A stretch of DNA of 64,000 nucleotides from Stictocephala bisonia (GCA_035578905.1 JAQJVL010000327.1:505001-569000), one strand, 5' to 3'; shown: positions 1 to 11,562, numbered from the stretch's first letter. The notes: a model not told the origin generated them from the sequence alone. Made by a program: numbers and translations.

Positions 1-1083
1 CCACTTGACAGACTTTGTACATTAGTTACCAGCATACATCAGACACGTCTTTAGTTGTAGGAGGAGCTTAGTCATATATCACTACATGATAAATGATATA
101 AAGTCGTTAATAGTTGACACAAGTCACGTTCGTATAAGCATAGTAATCTTGTGTTTATCAACACTTGACAGACGTTGTACATTAGTTACTAGCATACATC
201 AGACACGTCGGTAGTTGTAGGAGGAGCTTAGTCATATATCACCACATGATAAATGATGTAAAGTCGTTAATAGTTGACACAAGACACGTTCGTATAAGCA
301 TAGTAATCTTGTGTTTATCACCACTTGACAGACGTTGTACATTAGTTACCAGCATACATCAGACACGTCTTTAGTTGTAGGAGGAGCTTAGTCATATATT
401 ACCACATGATAAATGATATAAAGTCGTTAATAGTTGACACAAGACACGTTCGTATAAGCATAGTAATCTTGTGTTTATCACCACTTGACAGACGTTGTAC
501 ATTAGTTACCAGCATACATCAGACACGTCTTTAGTTGTAGGAGGAGCTTAGTCATATATCACCACATGATAAATGATATAAAGTCGTTAATAGTTGACAC
601 AAGACACGTTCGTATAAGCATAGTAATCTTGTGTTTATCACCACTTGACAGACGTTGTACATTAGTTACCAGCATACATCAGACACGTCTTTAGTTGTAG
701 GAGGAGCTTAGTCATATATTACCACATGATAAAAGATGTAAAGTCGTTAATAGTTGACACAAGACACGTTCGTATAAGCATAGTAATCTTGTGTTTATCA
801 TCAACTTGACAGACGTTGTACATTAGTTACTAGTATACATCAGACACGTCGTTAGTTGTAGGAGGAGCTTAGTCATATATCACCACATAATAAAAGATGT
901 AGAGTCGTTAATAGTTGACACAAGACACGTTCGTATAAGCATAGTAATCTTGTCTTTATTACCACTTGACAGACGTTGTACATTAGTTACTAGCATACAT
1001 CAGACACGTCTTTACTTGTAGGAGGAGCTTGGTCTTATATCACCACATGATAAATGATGTAAAGTCGTTAACAGCTGACATCA
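1..1083. repeat. 160-bp satellite array, ~6.8 units
   Basis: Seven copies start at about 1, 161, 321, 481, 641, 801 and 961, an almost constant 160-bp spacing. Each begins with a form of CCACTTGACAGACGTTGTAC and they differ by a few substitutions, so the array is homogenised. The last copy decays near 1083. The array reaches the left edge, so its true length is unknown. Each unit is itself two diverged halves of about 80 bp, aligned through CAGACACGTC, ACCAC and a shared GTTGAC/CAGC-like end. No coding potential was seen. Confidence 0.97.
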
Positions 1084-1490
1084 GATATACCATTAAAAGA
1101 AGAGCAACCAGATGAGATAATTTTACTTCAGACATTTCCTTAAAAGAAAGGACAGCTGGTGAAGTATTACCACTTTACGGACACCGTATAGTTGTTAACG
1201 TGTAACTCGAGACACGTCTATAAAAGAAGGAAAACCTGGTGAGATATTTATATTTTCACTTTACTTATACTATTTTCACTGATAACACGTACAGTTGTTA
1301 TCAGCTGACTTCAGACAAGACGTTTAAAGAAGGAAACCCTGGCGAAGTATTACCCATTTACGGAAACCATGCAGTTGTTATTAGTTGACTTTAGACATTT
1401 CCTTAAAATAAGGGAAACCTGGTGAAGTATTACCACTTTACGGACACCGTGTAGTTGTTATCATCTGACTTCATGCATGTCCTTACAAGT
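1084..1490. repeat. Degenerate ~80-bp monomers related to the 160-bp satellite
   Basis: Four or five diverged units (about 1141, 1220, 1326 and 1404, one of them longer) share AAAGAAGGAAACCTGG, TATTACCACTTTACGGACAC and AGTTGTTATCAGCTGACTTC. They align to each half of the adjacent 160-bp unit, including the shared AGACACGTC and ACCACTT blocks. They look like an older monomeric edge of the same satellite. Boundaries are approximate. Confidence 0.8.
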
Positions 1491-1849
1491 AGATATTTTG
1501 GTGATTTATTAACGCTTACCTAGTGCCAGACAGTCGGGTAGCTTTGGAAAATAAGCTAGTCGATTTTGTATGAGTTTAAATACAATCTCCTTTTTTATGC
1601 AAGATATTACTTGAAGGCATTCTTAATTTACTACCCGAAGAAGTAGAACTCCCCTTAGTTAATTAATAATGAAGAACAATTATTAAACAGGGCACTTAAT
1701 GATTTAATTATTTACGTTTCATACTAGTAGATTTCAGCAGAATTAAAGTGACCATAAGTGTAAATTTCTTAAATGGGAAAACCCATGTAAGCTTTCATAC
1801 CACATTTGCTGGAATAAGCTAAGAACTAAACACTCAAATTTGATATGAC
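1491..1849. other. AT-rich spacer, nothing recognised
   Basis: No repeat, RNA gene or credible reading frame was recognised between the satellite edge and the G-rich minisatellite. Confidence 0.6.
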
Positions 1850-2322
1850 CTTCCCGCGCACCCATACATGTACATTGGTATTGACCCACCCGCCCACCCT
1901 TACACGCTCATTGGTATTGACCCACCCGCCCGCCCATACACGTACAGTAGTATTGACCCACCCATACACGTACAGTGGTATTGACCTATCCGCCCGCCTA
2001 TACATGTACAATGGTATTGACCCACCCACCCATCCATACACGTACAGTGGTATTGACCAACCCACCCACCCTTACACGTACAATGGTATTGACCCACCCG
2101 CCCACCCATACACGTACAATAATATTGACCTACCCGCCCACCCATACATGTACATTGGTATTGACCCACCATCCCACCCATACATTTACATTGGTATTGT
2201 ATGCAATAACCATACAATACCACACTATCACTGTACGTGTATGGGTGGGCGGGTGGGTACTATCACTGTACGTGTATGGGTGGGCGGGTGAGTACTATCA
2301 CTGTACGTGTATGGGTGGGTTT
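1850..2322. repeat. 36-bp G/C-rich minisatellite in inverted arrangement
   Basis: About nine units of the form TTGACCCACC-CGCCCACCCA-TACACGTACA-RTGGTA run C-rich on the plus strand to about 2192. The same unit then runs in the opposite orientation from 2222, as TGTACGTGTATGGGTGGGCGGG repeated three times. The hinge is an 11-bp perfect inverted repeat with a 7-nt loop (2193-2203 and 2211-2221). The G-rich strand of most units has four G3 tracts with 1-nt loops. Open frames across it are by-products of the 36-bp (multiple of three) period. Confidence 0.95.
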
Positions 2323-2352
2323 GTTATTATTACGATTCTGACTTTTATTTTA

Positions 2353-3186
2353 GGGTACTAGAATCAAAAGAGGGTATCTACAATTGGTCAAATATCAGGT
2401 TATTATTGTTTCTGATTAAATAAATGATGCTCTATTTGGCTACAACACTAGAAAATTTCAAAAATATAAATCCCATAGATTTTAAAGGTTGAAATTTACT
2501 GTTATTATAAAAGGAAGGTATATCCACCACCAGTTACATTAAAAACAAAGTATATCCAAATCAACCAATCACAAGCATTGCTTAGGTCACGTGGTTTGTA
2601 GTGCTATCTGGCATCAGTTATTGTTTGATTAATTCAACTTTAATTTGCTGTGAAGCGCAATATAATGATAAAAATAAAAAACATTAAAAATAATCTTAAT
2701 GTTTATTAAGATTAATTATCAGTTATTGTTTGATTAATTCAACTTTAATTTGCTGTGAAGCGCAATATAATGATAAAAATAAAAAACATTAAAAATAATC
2801 TTTTTTTAATTGCCAAATAAGGCAGTGCTTTTTATAGTTTTGTAGTAAAAACGAAAGAACAAAATTATCATTTGTATGATCTGACGAATGTTTCAATGTC
2901 CTTGTGTTTCATAAGTAAAAAAGTTATATCATTGATTTACAAACAAAAGAAGGTATAGCCAGTATTTGGAATTAAAAAAGGGTATCTACAGTTTTTTACA
3001 TAAATATTTCCCAAAACTAACCTAAAAATGTATAATTTTCATTTCAATAATAATGTATATATATTTTTATCTTAATTTAGAAGAAGAGTTTAACTCCCTA
3101 ACACCTATGGTTATTGCACTACAGTTTTTTTGCTCTTTTGTTTAATTTGCCAGACCGGAGATACTCCCTTTTGATTCTTGTATCCT
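2353..3186. mobile_element. Putative non-autonomous TIR element (~0.83 kb)
   Basis: The ends carry inverted copies of AGAATCAAAAGRGRGTATCT (2360-2379, and 3159-3178 reversed; 18 of 20 match), with weaker similarity over about 40 bp. Variants of the terminal motif (AAGGAAGGTATATCC near 2511, AAGAAGGTATAGCC near 2944, AAAAGGGTATCTAC near 2976) recur inside. No transposase is encoded. A clear target-site duplication was not found, so the class is unknown. Confidence 0.5.
2614..2801. repeat. 84-bp direct duplication, 104-bp spacing
   Basis: The stretch beginning ATCAGTTATTGTTTGATTAA and ending AAAAATAATCTT occurs at 2614-2697 and again at 2718-2801, essentially identical, separated by a 20-bp AT-rich spacer. 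It lies inside the putative TIR element and looks like a recent local duplication. Confidence 0.9.
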
Positions 3187-4832
3187 CATTTAAGATCTAA
3201 AATAATTTTTGTAGTTAACAAAGCCTAATGTAAATGAGTTTAGTTTATTCATAATTTACCTATTATTGAGAGAAAAAGTGTGCAAAATGAATAGCTTATA
3301 TACATATGTACGAGTTGACTCTAAAATTCGTGTTTTATTGCACTGTGTAGAAGTATGCAATCTTCGAGATCTATTAAGAATTCAGATTCCAAAATCTAAT
3401 ATATTTGACACAATGTTAAATTTAGTTGTTCGTAAAATATTTTATTGAACGCAATTCCCAGTTATCAATAGAATATTTTAAAGACACGATCAAATATGTT
3501 ATAAGTATAAATCTTCATAAAAAACGTTAACAAATCATAAAAATAAAAAGAAGTTTAGTTTACATGAAATACACTTTTTTTTTGTGACATGATTAGTATT
3601 CAGCCTTGGTTACTGCTTTTTCTTTTAGATGTCCTGATGTACTACTCAGAATACATTGAAATAAAAAATACTATATTATAATTTTAAATAAGGGGTATAA
3701 TTTTAAATAAGAATATAATCAATTAGGTTCCTTTTTAAACATAACATTTGTGTTTATTTTTAATTAGATAAATTAAAAACAGACAAAAACAAAGGTCTAT
3801 TTCAAATAACATAGTGAAGTAAGGACATTTTATAATCTCACAAAGCAGTCTAGGTTATACTCTAAATGCTTTAAGATGTAAGTTCAGTTGTATTATATTC
3901 AATGACCCAGTGGATTAGTATCTGTATTTATCTACAATATTCCCGACATACAATGTATTTAATATGTCAAATATATTTAATAAAATATGTACAGTATTAT
4001 TTTATCTACCCATACACGTACGTTGGTAATAACCCAACCACCCATCCATATACGTATATTAATGTATGCTAAACAGTGTACATTAATACAGTGTACAGTG
4101 TAATATACTTAAGAATTGATGTACACGAATTTGTATTTATGTACATTAATTACTAAACTTGTAACATTGAGAGGATAATTGTTTTCATATCATAATGACG
4201 AACAGTTTTTAATAAAAAAAAATACTATAATATATAAATAACTAAAAATATTATAACACCACATATGCATGGCCAAAGAGACAAAATATAAGATTCCTTT
4301 ACAACGATTAAAATGCATTGGCATATTACAAACAATCAAAACATTTTTTTTGCATGTATTAAAAATAAATACAAAATAATAATACTATTAGTAAAATGTG
4401 TGTGGACTAATCAGGATAAATATTATCTGTGTTCGACGTATGTGATGAATGACATTTAAAGCAAAAACAGATTGTCTCAAGCGGATAGTGTTGTTGTATA
4501 AACTAATGCAAACGAAACACAACGGAGAGTTGTCTCCGATAAGCCCTCATGTCGGATATACGTATCTTTAATGTAATAGCTTCCCTTGTTTCGATTAACG
4601 TAAAGGCTTAAGAGAAAAACATATTACTAAACCTTTACCAGGCACAATTCTAAGATTAAATTTGACTACTCTGTGTATAATTACCAATTATAGTTTCAAA
4701 ATCTAACAGAGGGTCTATAAATTATGTTTTAAAATGTTAAATAAATTACCCTCCCGACCACTCATATAAATAATATGGCAGTAATGGTCCTTCCACGTAT
4801 CAATATGTGGAGCCATTATCATAATATGACAG
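3187..4832. other. AT-rich intergenic DNA with one minisatellite trace
   Basis: Apart from a two-unit trace of the 36-bp minisatellite (about 4007-4060, CCCATACACGTACGTTGGTA then ACCACCCATCCATATACGTA), nothing was recognised. A 60-codon frame at 3266-3448 has no recognisable motif and is no longer than expected by chance. A small hairpin, CGGAGAGTTGTCTCCG, lies near 4524. Confidence 0.55.
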
Positions 4833-7003
4833 CTTATTGTAGTCTCCTATATTGAATGAAGTGGAATTGAAGTGATGAGAGTAGTTGAAGTGGGATGCAA
4901 GATGAGAGGTATCAGTATAGCTTGTACAACAATTACGGCATACCAGCTGTTGTATCTATGTGCAAACATTGCACATGATACATTACACATGTGCTGAACC
5001 TGTAATAATACAATTACCTTTGTATGATTAAAGTGGGTTTGAAGTGATGATAGTAGTTGAAGTGGAGTGCAAGATGAGAGGTATCAGTATAGCTTGTACA
5101 ACAATTACGGCATACCAGCTGTTGTATCTATGTGCAAACATTGCACATGATACATTACACATGTGCTGAACCTGTAATAATACAAATACCTTAGTATGAT
5201 TGAAGTGGGTTTGAAGTGATGATAGTAGTTGAAGTGGAGTGCAAGATGAGAGGTATCAGTATAGCTTGTACAGCAATTACGGCATACCAGCTGTTGTATC
5301 TATGTGCAAACACTGCACATGATACATTACACATGTGCTGAACCTGTAATAATATAATTACCTTAGTATGATTGAAGTGGGCTTGAAGTGATGATAGTAG
5401 TTGAAGTGGGGTACAAGATGAGAGGTATCAGTATAGCTTGTACAGCAATTACGGCATACCAGCTGTTGTATCTATGTGCAAACACTGCACATAATACATT
5501 ACACATGTGCTGAACCTGTAATAATACAATTACCTTAGTATGATTGAAGTGGGTTTGAAGTGATGATAGTAGTTGAAGTGGGGTGCAAGATGAGAGGTAT
5601 CAGTATAGTTTTTAAAGCACTTACGGCATACCAGCTGTTGTATCTATGTGAAAACATTGCACATGATACATTACACATGTGCTGAACCTGTATTAATACA
5701 ATTACTTTAGTATGATTGAAGTGGGTTTGAAGTGATGATAGTAGTTGAAGTGGGGTGCAAGATGAGAGGTGTCAGTATAGCTTGTACAACAATTACGGCA
5801 TACCAGCTGTTGTATCTATGTGCAAGCACTGCACATGATACATTACACATGTGCTGAACCTGTAATAATACAATTACCTTAGTATGATTAAAGTGGGTTT
5901 GAAGTGATGATAGTAGTTGAAGTGGGGTGCAAGATGAGAGGTATGCACTTACGGCATACCAGCTGTTGCATCTATGAGCAAACATTGCACATGATACATT
6001 ACACATGAGCTGTACTTGTAATAATACAATTACCTTAGTATGATTGAAGTGGGTTTGAAGTGATGACAGTAGTTGAAGTGGGGTGCAAGATGAGAGGTAT
6101 CAGTATAGCTTGTACAGCACTTACGGCATACCAGCTGTTGTATCTATGTGCAAACATTGCACATGATATATTACACATGTGCTGTACCTGTAATAATACA
6201 ATTACCTTAGTATGATTGAAGTGGGTTTGAAGTGATGATATTAGTTGAAGTAGGGTGCAAGATGAGAGGTATCAGTATAGTTTTTAAAGCATTTACGGCA
6301 TACCATCTGTTGTATCTATGTGCAAAAACTGCACATGATACATTACACAAGTACTGTACCTGTAATAATACAATTACCTTAGTATAATTGAAGTGGGTTT
6401 GAAGTGATGACAGTAGTTGAAGTGGGGTGCAAGATGAGAGGTACCAGTATAGCTTGTACAGCACTTACGGCATACCAGCTGTTGTATCTATGTGCAAACA
6501 TTGCACATGATACATTACACATGTGCTGTACCTGTAATAATACAATTACCTTAGTATGATTGAAGTGGGTTAGAAGTGATGATAGTAGTTGAAGTGGGGT
6601 GCAAGATGAGAGGTATCAGTATAGTTTTTAAAGCACTTACGGCATACCAGCTGTTGTATCTATGTGCAAACATTGCACATGATATATTACACATGTGCTG
6701 AACCTTTAATAATACAATTACCTTAGTATGATTGAAGTGGGTTTTAAGTGATGATAGTAGTTGAAGTGGGGTGCAAGATGAGACGTATCAGTATAGTTTT
6801 CAAAGCACTTACGGCATACCAGCTGTTGTATCTATGTGCAAACATTGCACATGATACATTACACATGTGCTGTACCTGTAATAATACAACTACCTTAAGT
6901 ATGATTGAAGTGGGTTTGAAGTGATGATAGTAGTTGAAGTGGAGTGCAAGATGAGAGGTATCAGTATAGCTTGTACAGCACTTACGGCATACCAGCTGTT
7001 GTA
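4833..7003. repeat. 172-bp satellite, left block (~12-13 units)
   Basis: GTAGTTGAAGTGG recurs at 4881, 5053, 5225, 5397 and 5569, an exact 172-bp period; a few later units lack 19 bp (for example around 5941). The first unit is degenerate. Read on the minus strand, every unit has TACTAAGGTAATTGTATTATTACAG, then a 63-nt block ending GGTATGCC, then GTAAGTGC (or a weaker variant). This resembles branch point, acceptor, mini-exon and donor. Frames of 64-99 codons on the minus strand here are by-products of the repeat. The block is interrupted by a retrotransposon and resumes at 11563. Confidence 0.97.
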
Positions 7004-7004
7004 T

Positions 7005-7040
<36 letters not shown>

Positions 7041-7041
7041 A
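7004..7041 (-). repeat. (TTTA)n microsatellite tail of the retrotransposon
   Basis: Plus strand reads (AAAT)n for about nine repeats directly after the satellite sequence GCTGTTGTATTTA. It marks the 3' end of the minus-strand element. Tails of short tandem repeats rather than poly(A) are usual in CR1-like LINEs. Confidence 0.9.
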
Positions 7042-7361
7042 TGTTTATTTCCAAAACAAATCTACAAACATTACATACATACATGCATAATAACCCATAA
7101 ATATGTTTCGAAAATATAGACCTCCAAGGCTAAGCCTCTTTGGAGGTACAGAAACATTCCTAATAATACACATTTGTGGCTATGAACAACGAATAAAATT
7201 GCAAAAAAATAAACAAAACATAGTTCCAAACTTTACTCCTAGCTGACATAGTTTTTATATAAATTTAAATTTAATCTATTGTTAAGACAATTACCAACAG
7301 AAAGTAGCTTGAGCCTATAAATATTAAATTTTAAAGGTGGATATCATGTATTGGTTGAAAG

Positions 7362-10302
7362 TTACAGAAATAGGATCTGCTCTATTTCATCAATAGAAAA
7401 TAACCACTTTCTTAAAGATTTTGCAAAACTGTTAATAGTTTTACAATTCCGAATCTCATTGGGCAGTTTATTGTACATTTTAGGAGCTTGGTAGTCAAAC
7501 GTTTTTGTAAAATATGTGTTGGTTGGCTTAGGGACGTACAGATCTTTTGAATTGCGTAATTTATATTTGTGGATGCTCAATTGTGTACAGTTCCGACTTC
7601 GAATGTAAAATATTGTCAAAACTTTATAGGAGTACATGTATCTTAGTGGTAATATTTTCAATACACAGAACAGAGGAAAAGATGCTTCAGTTTTATTTTT
7701 CCTTAATATTAATCTAACAAACTGTTTCTGACTTGTCATTAAACTTTTTAGGTTTGAAATATACGTTCCCCCCCAGCATGCAATACCATAGTCCAGTCTA
7801 CTGTGTACCAAAGAAAAATATAACGTTCGCAATACATCATTATTACAAAGGCTACGTAAAAAGTAGAATAAGCGTAAAATATTATTAAGTTTCTTCTTTA
7901 AATTCAGTACATGAATTTTCCATGTAAGCCCTTTTTCTAGAACAACACCCAAGTACTTTATGCTTTCCACGCTTTTCACTTCAGCACAGTCCACATTACA
8001 CACCCTATATTTGCAAATACAATCAAGACATTTAGATATTATTTGATTTGTAAAAGAGGCTTCTCCTCTTAAACAGAAATTTAAATAACTAGTCTTAGTC
8101 GAGCTTAATACCATGTTGTTTTTGAAAAACCACCACTGAATAGCCTCTAAGTCAGAGTTTATTTGATGCTCAATGTCCTCCCATGTATTATTTACATAAC
8201 ACAAAGCAGTGTCGTCTGCAAATGAAGTGACTTGCCCGTGAAAATTTCCACAACAGAGATCGTTAATGTATATTAAGAAAAGGATAGCACCTAATACTGA
8301 TCCCTGAGGTACACCATACTTAATTTCACACATTTCACTCAATATACCATTTACTTTAACGCACTGTTTTCTACCCGTCAAATAGCTTTTAAACCAATTA
8401 TAAGTGACACCCCTTAACCCACAGTTAAATAACTTATCAAGTAAAATTCTATGATCCACCGTATCGAAGGCTTTAGTAATATCTAGAAAAAGACCACTTA
8501 CCTTTTTGTCACTATTTAACCCTCCTGAAACTATATTCATAAAATTTAAAAGTGCTGTTTCCGTGTTCATTCCTTGACGAAATCCAAATTGATTATCACT
8601 AAAAAATTTTACCTTTTCCAAAAATGATATAAGTTTTTGTTTCATAATCTTTTCTATTATTTTTGAAAACGTTGAGAGTAATGATATTGGTCTGTAGTTA
8701 CTACAATTTAATTTTGATTCTTTCTTGTATATCGGTATTACTACGGCTTCTTTCATTTTTTCAGGGAAAACCCCAGTTTCAAAACTAAGATTTATAATAT
8801 GCAATAGAACTTGAACGAACTTTTTACAGAATTTTTTAACAATTTGTGAATTGATACCATCTATTCCTGGTGATTTTCCATTTTTCAATGAATTAACGGC
8901 ATTCAAAATATAATTTTCCACCACAGGACCCAGGAACATTGATTGAGGTATATTTGATTCTGTGAAATAATTTTTAAAATTAAGAGAGTTAAAATGGTCA
9001 GTTATATTTCTTCCTACATTTAGTTCTTCAGCAATTGACACAAAGAATCTATTGAATGTATTAGCTACTTTAAATGGGTCATTTTCCTTTATATTGTTAA
9101 TTTCTAAAGTAATTGTGTCATGCTTTACTGAATTTTGTCCCGTAATTTCCTTAACAATATTCCAAGTTTCCTTGGTATTCCGCTTATTCTTTTCAAAAAG
9201 ACAACAGTAATAATTGTTTTTAAGATTACGTATATCACCTTGCAATTTATTTCTAAATTCTATAAAATATGCTTTTAATGTATGATTATCAGGCTGTTTT
9301 TTTAGTATTTTAATTAACGAATTCCTTTTTTTAATACGCTTGCAAATATCATTACTAATCCAAGGTTTCAATCTTATTATATCCCTGTTTTTATTTTTTA
9401 TTTCTTCTCTACTGCTATGCATTATATTAATAAAAATTTTAATAAACTGATCATAGGCGTGTGAGGCATTTTGTTCTATAAAAACAGGATTCCAATCAGT
9501 TTTATCTAGTAACTCACTAAAACGCTCGTAATTGATGCGATAGTGACAATTTGGCTGCGTGACCTTGACTTTGTCGCGCAAGTCAATCCCCTCCACGCCT
9601 GTTGATAACCAAACAGCTGTTAGACAATGATCAGTTATTCGGCTGTCAACAACCGCTGCTTCTAGGTTAATGTTATGTTTGTTTTTAATCCTAATCAATA
9701 TGTGGTCAATACAGCTTTTGGATTGATCGGTGATTCTAGTTGGAGTATTTATAAAAGATTCTAGACCGTGATATGCTAATGTAAGTTTATATTCATCAAT
9801 TAAAGGATTATCATTTAATAAATTGAGGTTCATGTCTCCAATTATTATTAAGTTTTTGCAACTTTTAGAAGTATCGCACCGTAGGTAGTTGTTTATCTCA
9901 TTTATAAATAGTTCAGAAGATTTTTCATGCAGCCTGTATAAAGCAAGCAATTTAAATTTATCACCTAGTGCCGTAAAGTAAAGGTCTATTACGTCTGCTG
10001 AGAAAAATACAACATCCGTCTGTATAACGTGATTTATACTATTATGCACAAAATGACCACACTCCTCTAGCCCTATGTAATTCATTTGTTCTATAATATC
10101 CATTATAATTAGGTATTTGATATAGGTTAGTTTCAGAGTTTGTAATCCACATTTCTGTAAGTACAATTATTTTTGGTTTTGTTGTTAATACTGACAAATG
10201 AACTAAGAATGAATCAAAATTTGCTCTCATACTCCTTATATTTTGATGAGCTAATACGATACCAGTATCTCTACTAATGAATTCAATATCCTGTTGTTTC
10301 AT
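7362..10302 (-). pseudogene. Retrotransposon ORF2: endonuclease-reverse transcriptase, frameshifted
   Basis: The protein should start at 10302. The first 86 codons (to 10042) hold the endonuclease N-terminus (HQNIRSMRANFDSF, then LTEMW with the catalytic Glu). The reading then moves to a second frame, open for 934 codons from 10166 to 7362. In that frame GDMNL (about residue 109), CIDHI and SRITDH complete the endonuclease. The reverse transcriptase follows with NYRPISLLS, FLDITKAFDTVDH (about 560-572), GVPQGS (about 617-622) and the catalytic FADD (about 649-652, nt 8211-8222), then KYLGVVLE in the thumb region. The two frames meet at about 10045-10075, inside the usual RGG-V-hydrophobic stretch, so a small net indel broke the gene, or it is an assembly error. 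Everything else looks intact, which suggests recent activity. There is no RNase H domain, as is normal for CR1-like elements. Confidence 0.93.
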
Positions 10303-10438
10303 TTTTAATTACTATAACAAGTGTGATAATTTAACATTATTATGTACGATAAAGCTAGTAAAATTAAGTGTTAAATATTTATTGGCTCTTACAATTTTGC
10401 TTAACATAATATTGTACAGCGAATAAAAATTAGCCTAC

Positions 10439-11464
10439 TTACAGTTTTTCCAAATCACCTATGCATTTAACTACAGATACTGGTCCGTTATCTTCTTTCC
10501 TGAGCATGATTTTGCCTCCTCTCACCCATATCCACTTGTAGTTCTTCTTGGTCTTGGCCTCTCTAGCCAGGGCGAGCAGTTTTCTCTTCATAGGAGTCAA
10601 AGATTCATTCAAATAAATAGGATTGTCACTAGATTGTCCCAGATATCGTGTAGAAAGCTTTTTAGCCCTACTAGCCAAAATTATATTTTCAGCATCAATC
10701 CTACGAACAAATTTAACTATGATACCTGGAGGGCGTTCAGAGTCAGGCCTTTTGCCAAGTAGGTGACATGCATCAATCATTTTGTCTTCTATGGGTATTT
10801 GTAATGCCTGGCCTACACTCTTGATTGTGTCCATCACTTCATCAGGTTTACATGGTAGGCCCTGTATCTCTACACAGTTTCTTCTCGAATATTGTTCTAA
10901 ATCTTCTATTCTATTTTCAAGTGTAGAGACTTTTTGTTTCAGTGCTTGATTTTCAGATACAAGGGAATCAATTTTGTCCAAGTACATATTCATTTTGTCA
11001 GTGTTCTGTTTGAGGGCTTCAGTGTTTTCATCTAATTTAGTGTTCATCATTTCATACGAGGTATTAAAATCTATCAGGGATTGTTTTTGGTCTTTTCTCA
11101 GCTCACTAATTACTTTCATTAGGTCCTCGAGTGTTAGCCGTCCTTCGTTTGCCTGTGCTTCCAACGTCAAGCTACTGCGACGTTCAGCACTACAGGGCTC
11201 GCACCTCCACACAGTACCCTCGCTGGCCAGACACTCGATGTCAGAATTGCTTACATTGACACACATTCCATGAAAATCTTTCTTACAGTCCAAACACGAT
11301 ACTTTAATTTGCCTACTGTTAAATTTCTTGCAACAAACACAACAAGCAGCCATTTTGGAGGTTATGTTTGAGGTTAGACAGCAACTTTCGACTTTAACGC
11401 TATTTATCAAGGATATTTTATCACTATTCTTTAAACATAGGCTCTTGCTATACAACTCAGTCAA
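10439..11464 (-). CDS. Retrotransposon ORF1: PHD-finger, coiled-coil nucleic-acid-binding protein
   Basis: 341 codons from the first ATG. A start at Met38 (nt 11353, context AAAATGG) fits better because the zinc finger begins right after it and the first 37 residues have no family-like feature. Putative zinc ligands are C42/C45, C57/C60, H65/C68 and C88/C91 (C4HC3 with W86), a PHD-type finger. A charged heptad-rich coiled coil spans about 110-195 and ends in EDLEQYSRRNCVEIQGLP. The C-terminal 140 residues resemble the RNA-binding/FP-type domain of LINE ORF1 proteins. The expected role is to bind element RNA, self-associate and assist target-primed reverse transcription. The frame is intact. 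The gap to ORF2 is about 136 bp. Confidence 0.9.
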   Translation of the reverse strand: MTELYSKSLCLKNSDKISLINSVKVESCCLTSNITSKMAACCVCCKKFNSRQIKVSCLDCKKDFHGMCVNVSNSDIECLASEGTVWRCEPCSAERRSSLTLEAQANEGRLTLEDLMKVISELRKDQKQSLIDFNTSYEMMNTKLDENTEALKQNTDKMNMYLDKIDSLVSENQALKQKVSTLENRIEDLEQYSRRNCVEIQGLPCKPDEVMDTIKSVGQALQIPIEDKMIDACHLLGKRPDSERPPGIIVKFVRRIDAENIILASRAKKLSTRYLGQSSDNPIYLNESLTPMKRKLLALAREAKTKKNYKWIWVRGGKIMLRKEDNGPVSVVKCIGDLEKL

Positions 11465-11562
11465 AAAATAATGTTAGCATGTAGTTTATTATCACTAAAC
11501 TGCAAAGTTTGGAAGAGCAATCTTGTAACACGTCTACACTGTTCAGCCACTGCCATCTGTAC

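Larger units (their letters stand above)
7004..11562 (-). mobile_element. CR1-like non-LTR retrotransposon inserted in the 172-bp satellite
   Basis: A two-ORF LINE of about 4.56 kb. ORF1 has a PHD-type zinc finger, a coiled coil and an RNA-binding-like C-terminal domain; ORF2 has an apurinic endonuclease and a reverse transcriptase. The 3' end, at low coordinates, carries a (TTTA)n tail, and a ~320-bp 3' UTR precedes it. A short 5' UTR (about 11465-11562) starts near GTACAGATGGCAGTGG on the minus strand. A PHD-containing ORF1 is known in CR1-like elements, which supports that group. The boundaries come from comparison with an empty paralogous satellite site at about 14441-14452. No clear target-site duplication is visible; the tail may mask one. 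Confidence 0.93.

Noticed and set aside
1..1083. 160-bp array as a CRISPR array
   Set aside because: There are no unique spacers between short repeats; whole units are homogenised and the setting is eukaryotic.
1826..2361. Open frames of 79-148 codons across the 36-bp minisatellite (also at 24.2, 27.4-27.8 and 36.9-38.1 kb)
   Set aside because: Open in several frames on both strands because the period is a multiple of three; low-complexity translation with no start context or domain.
5707..6006. Minus-strand frames of 64-99 codons in the 172-bp satellite as whole proteins
   Set aside because: They read through the putative intron and stop at the TACTAA motif in each unit. Only the 63-nt block is of interest, and only if spliced.
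10974..11273. 99-codon plus-strand frame opposite ORF1
   Set aside because: Antisense shadow of the retrotransposon ORF1, with no recognisable feature.
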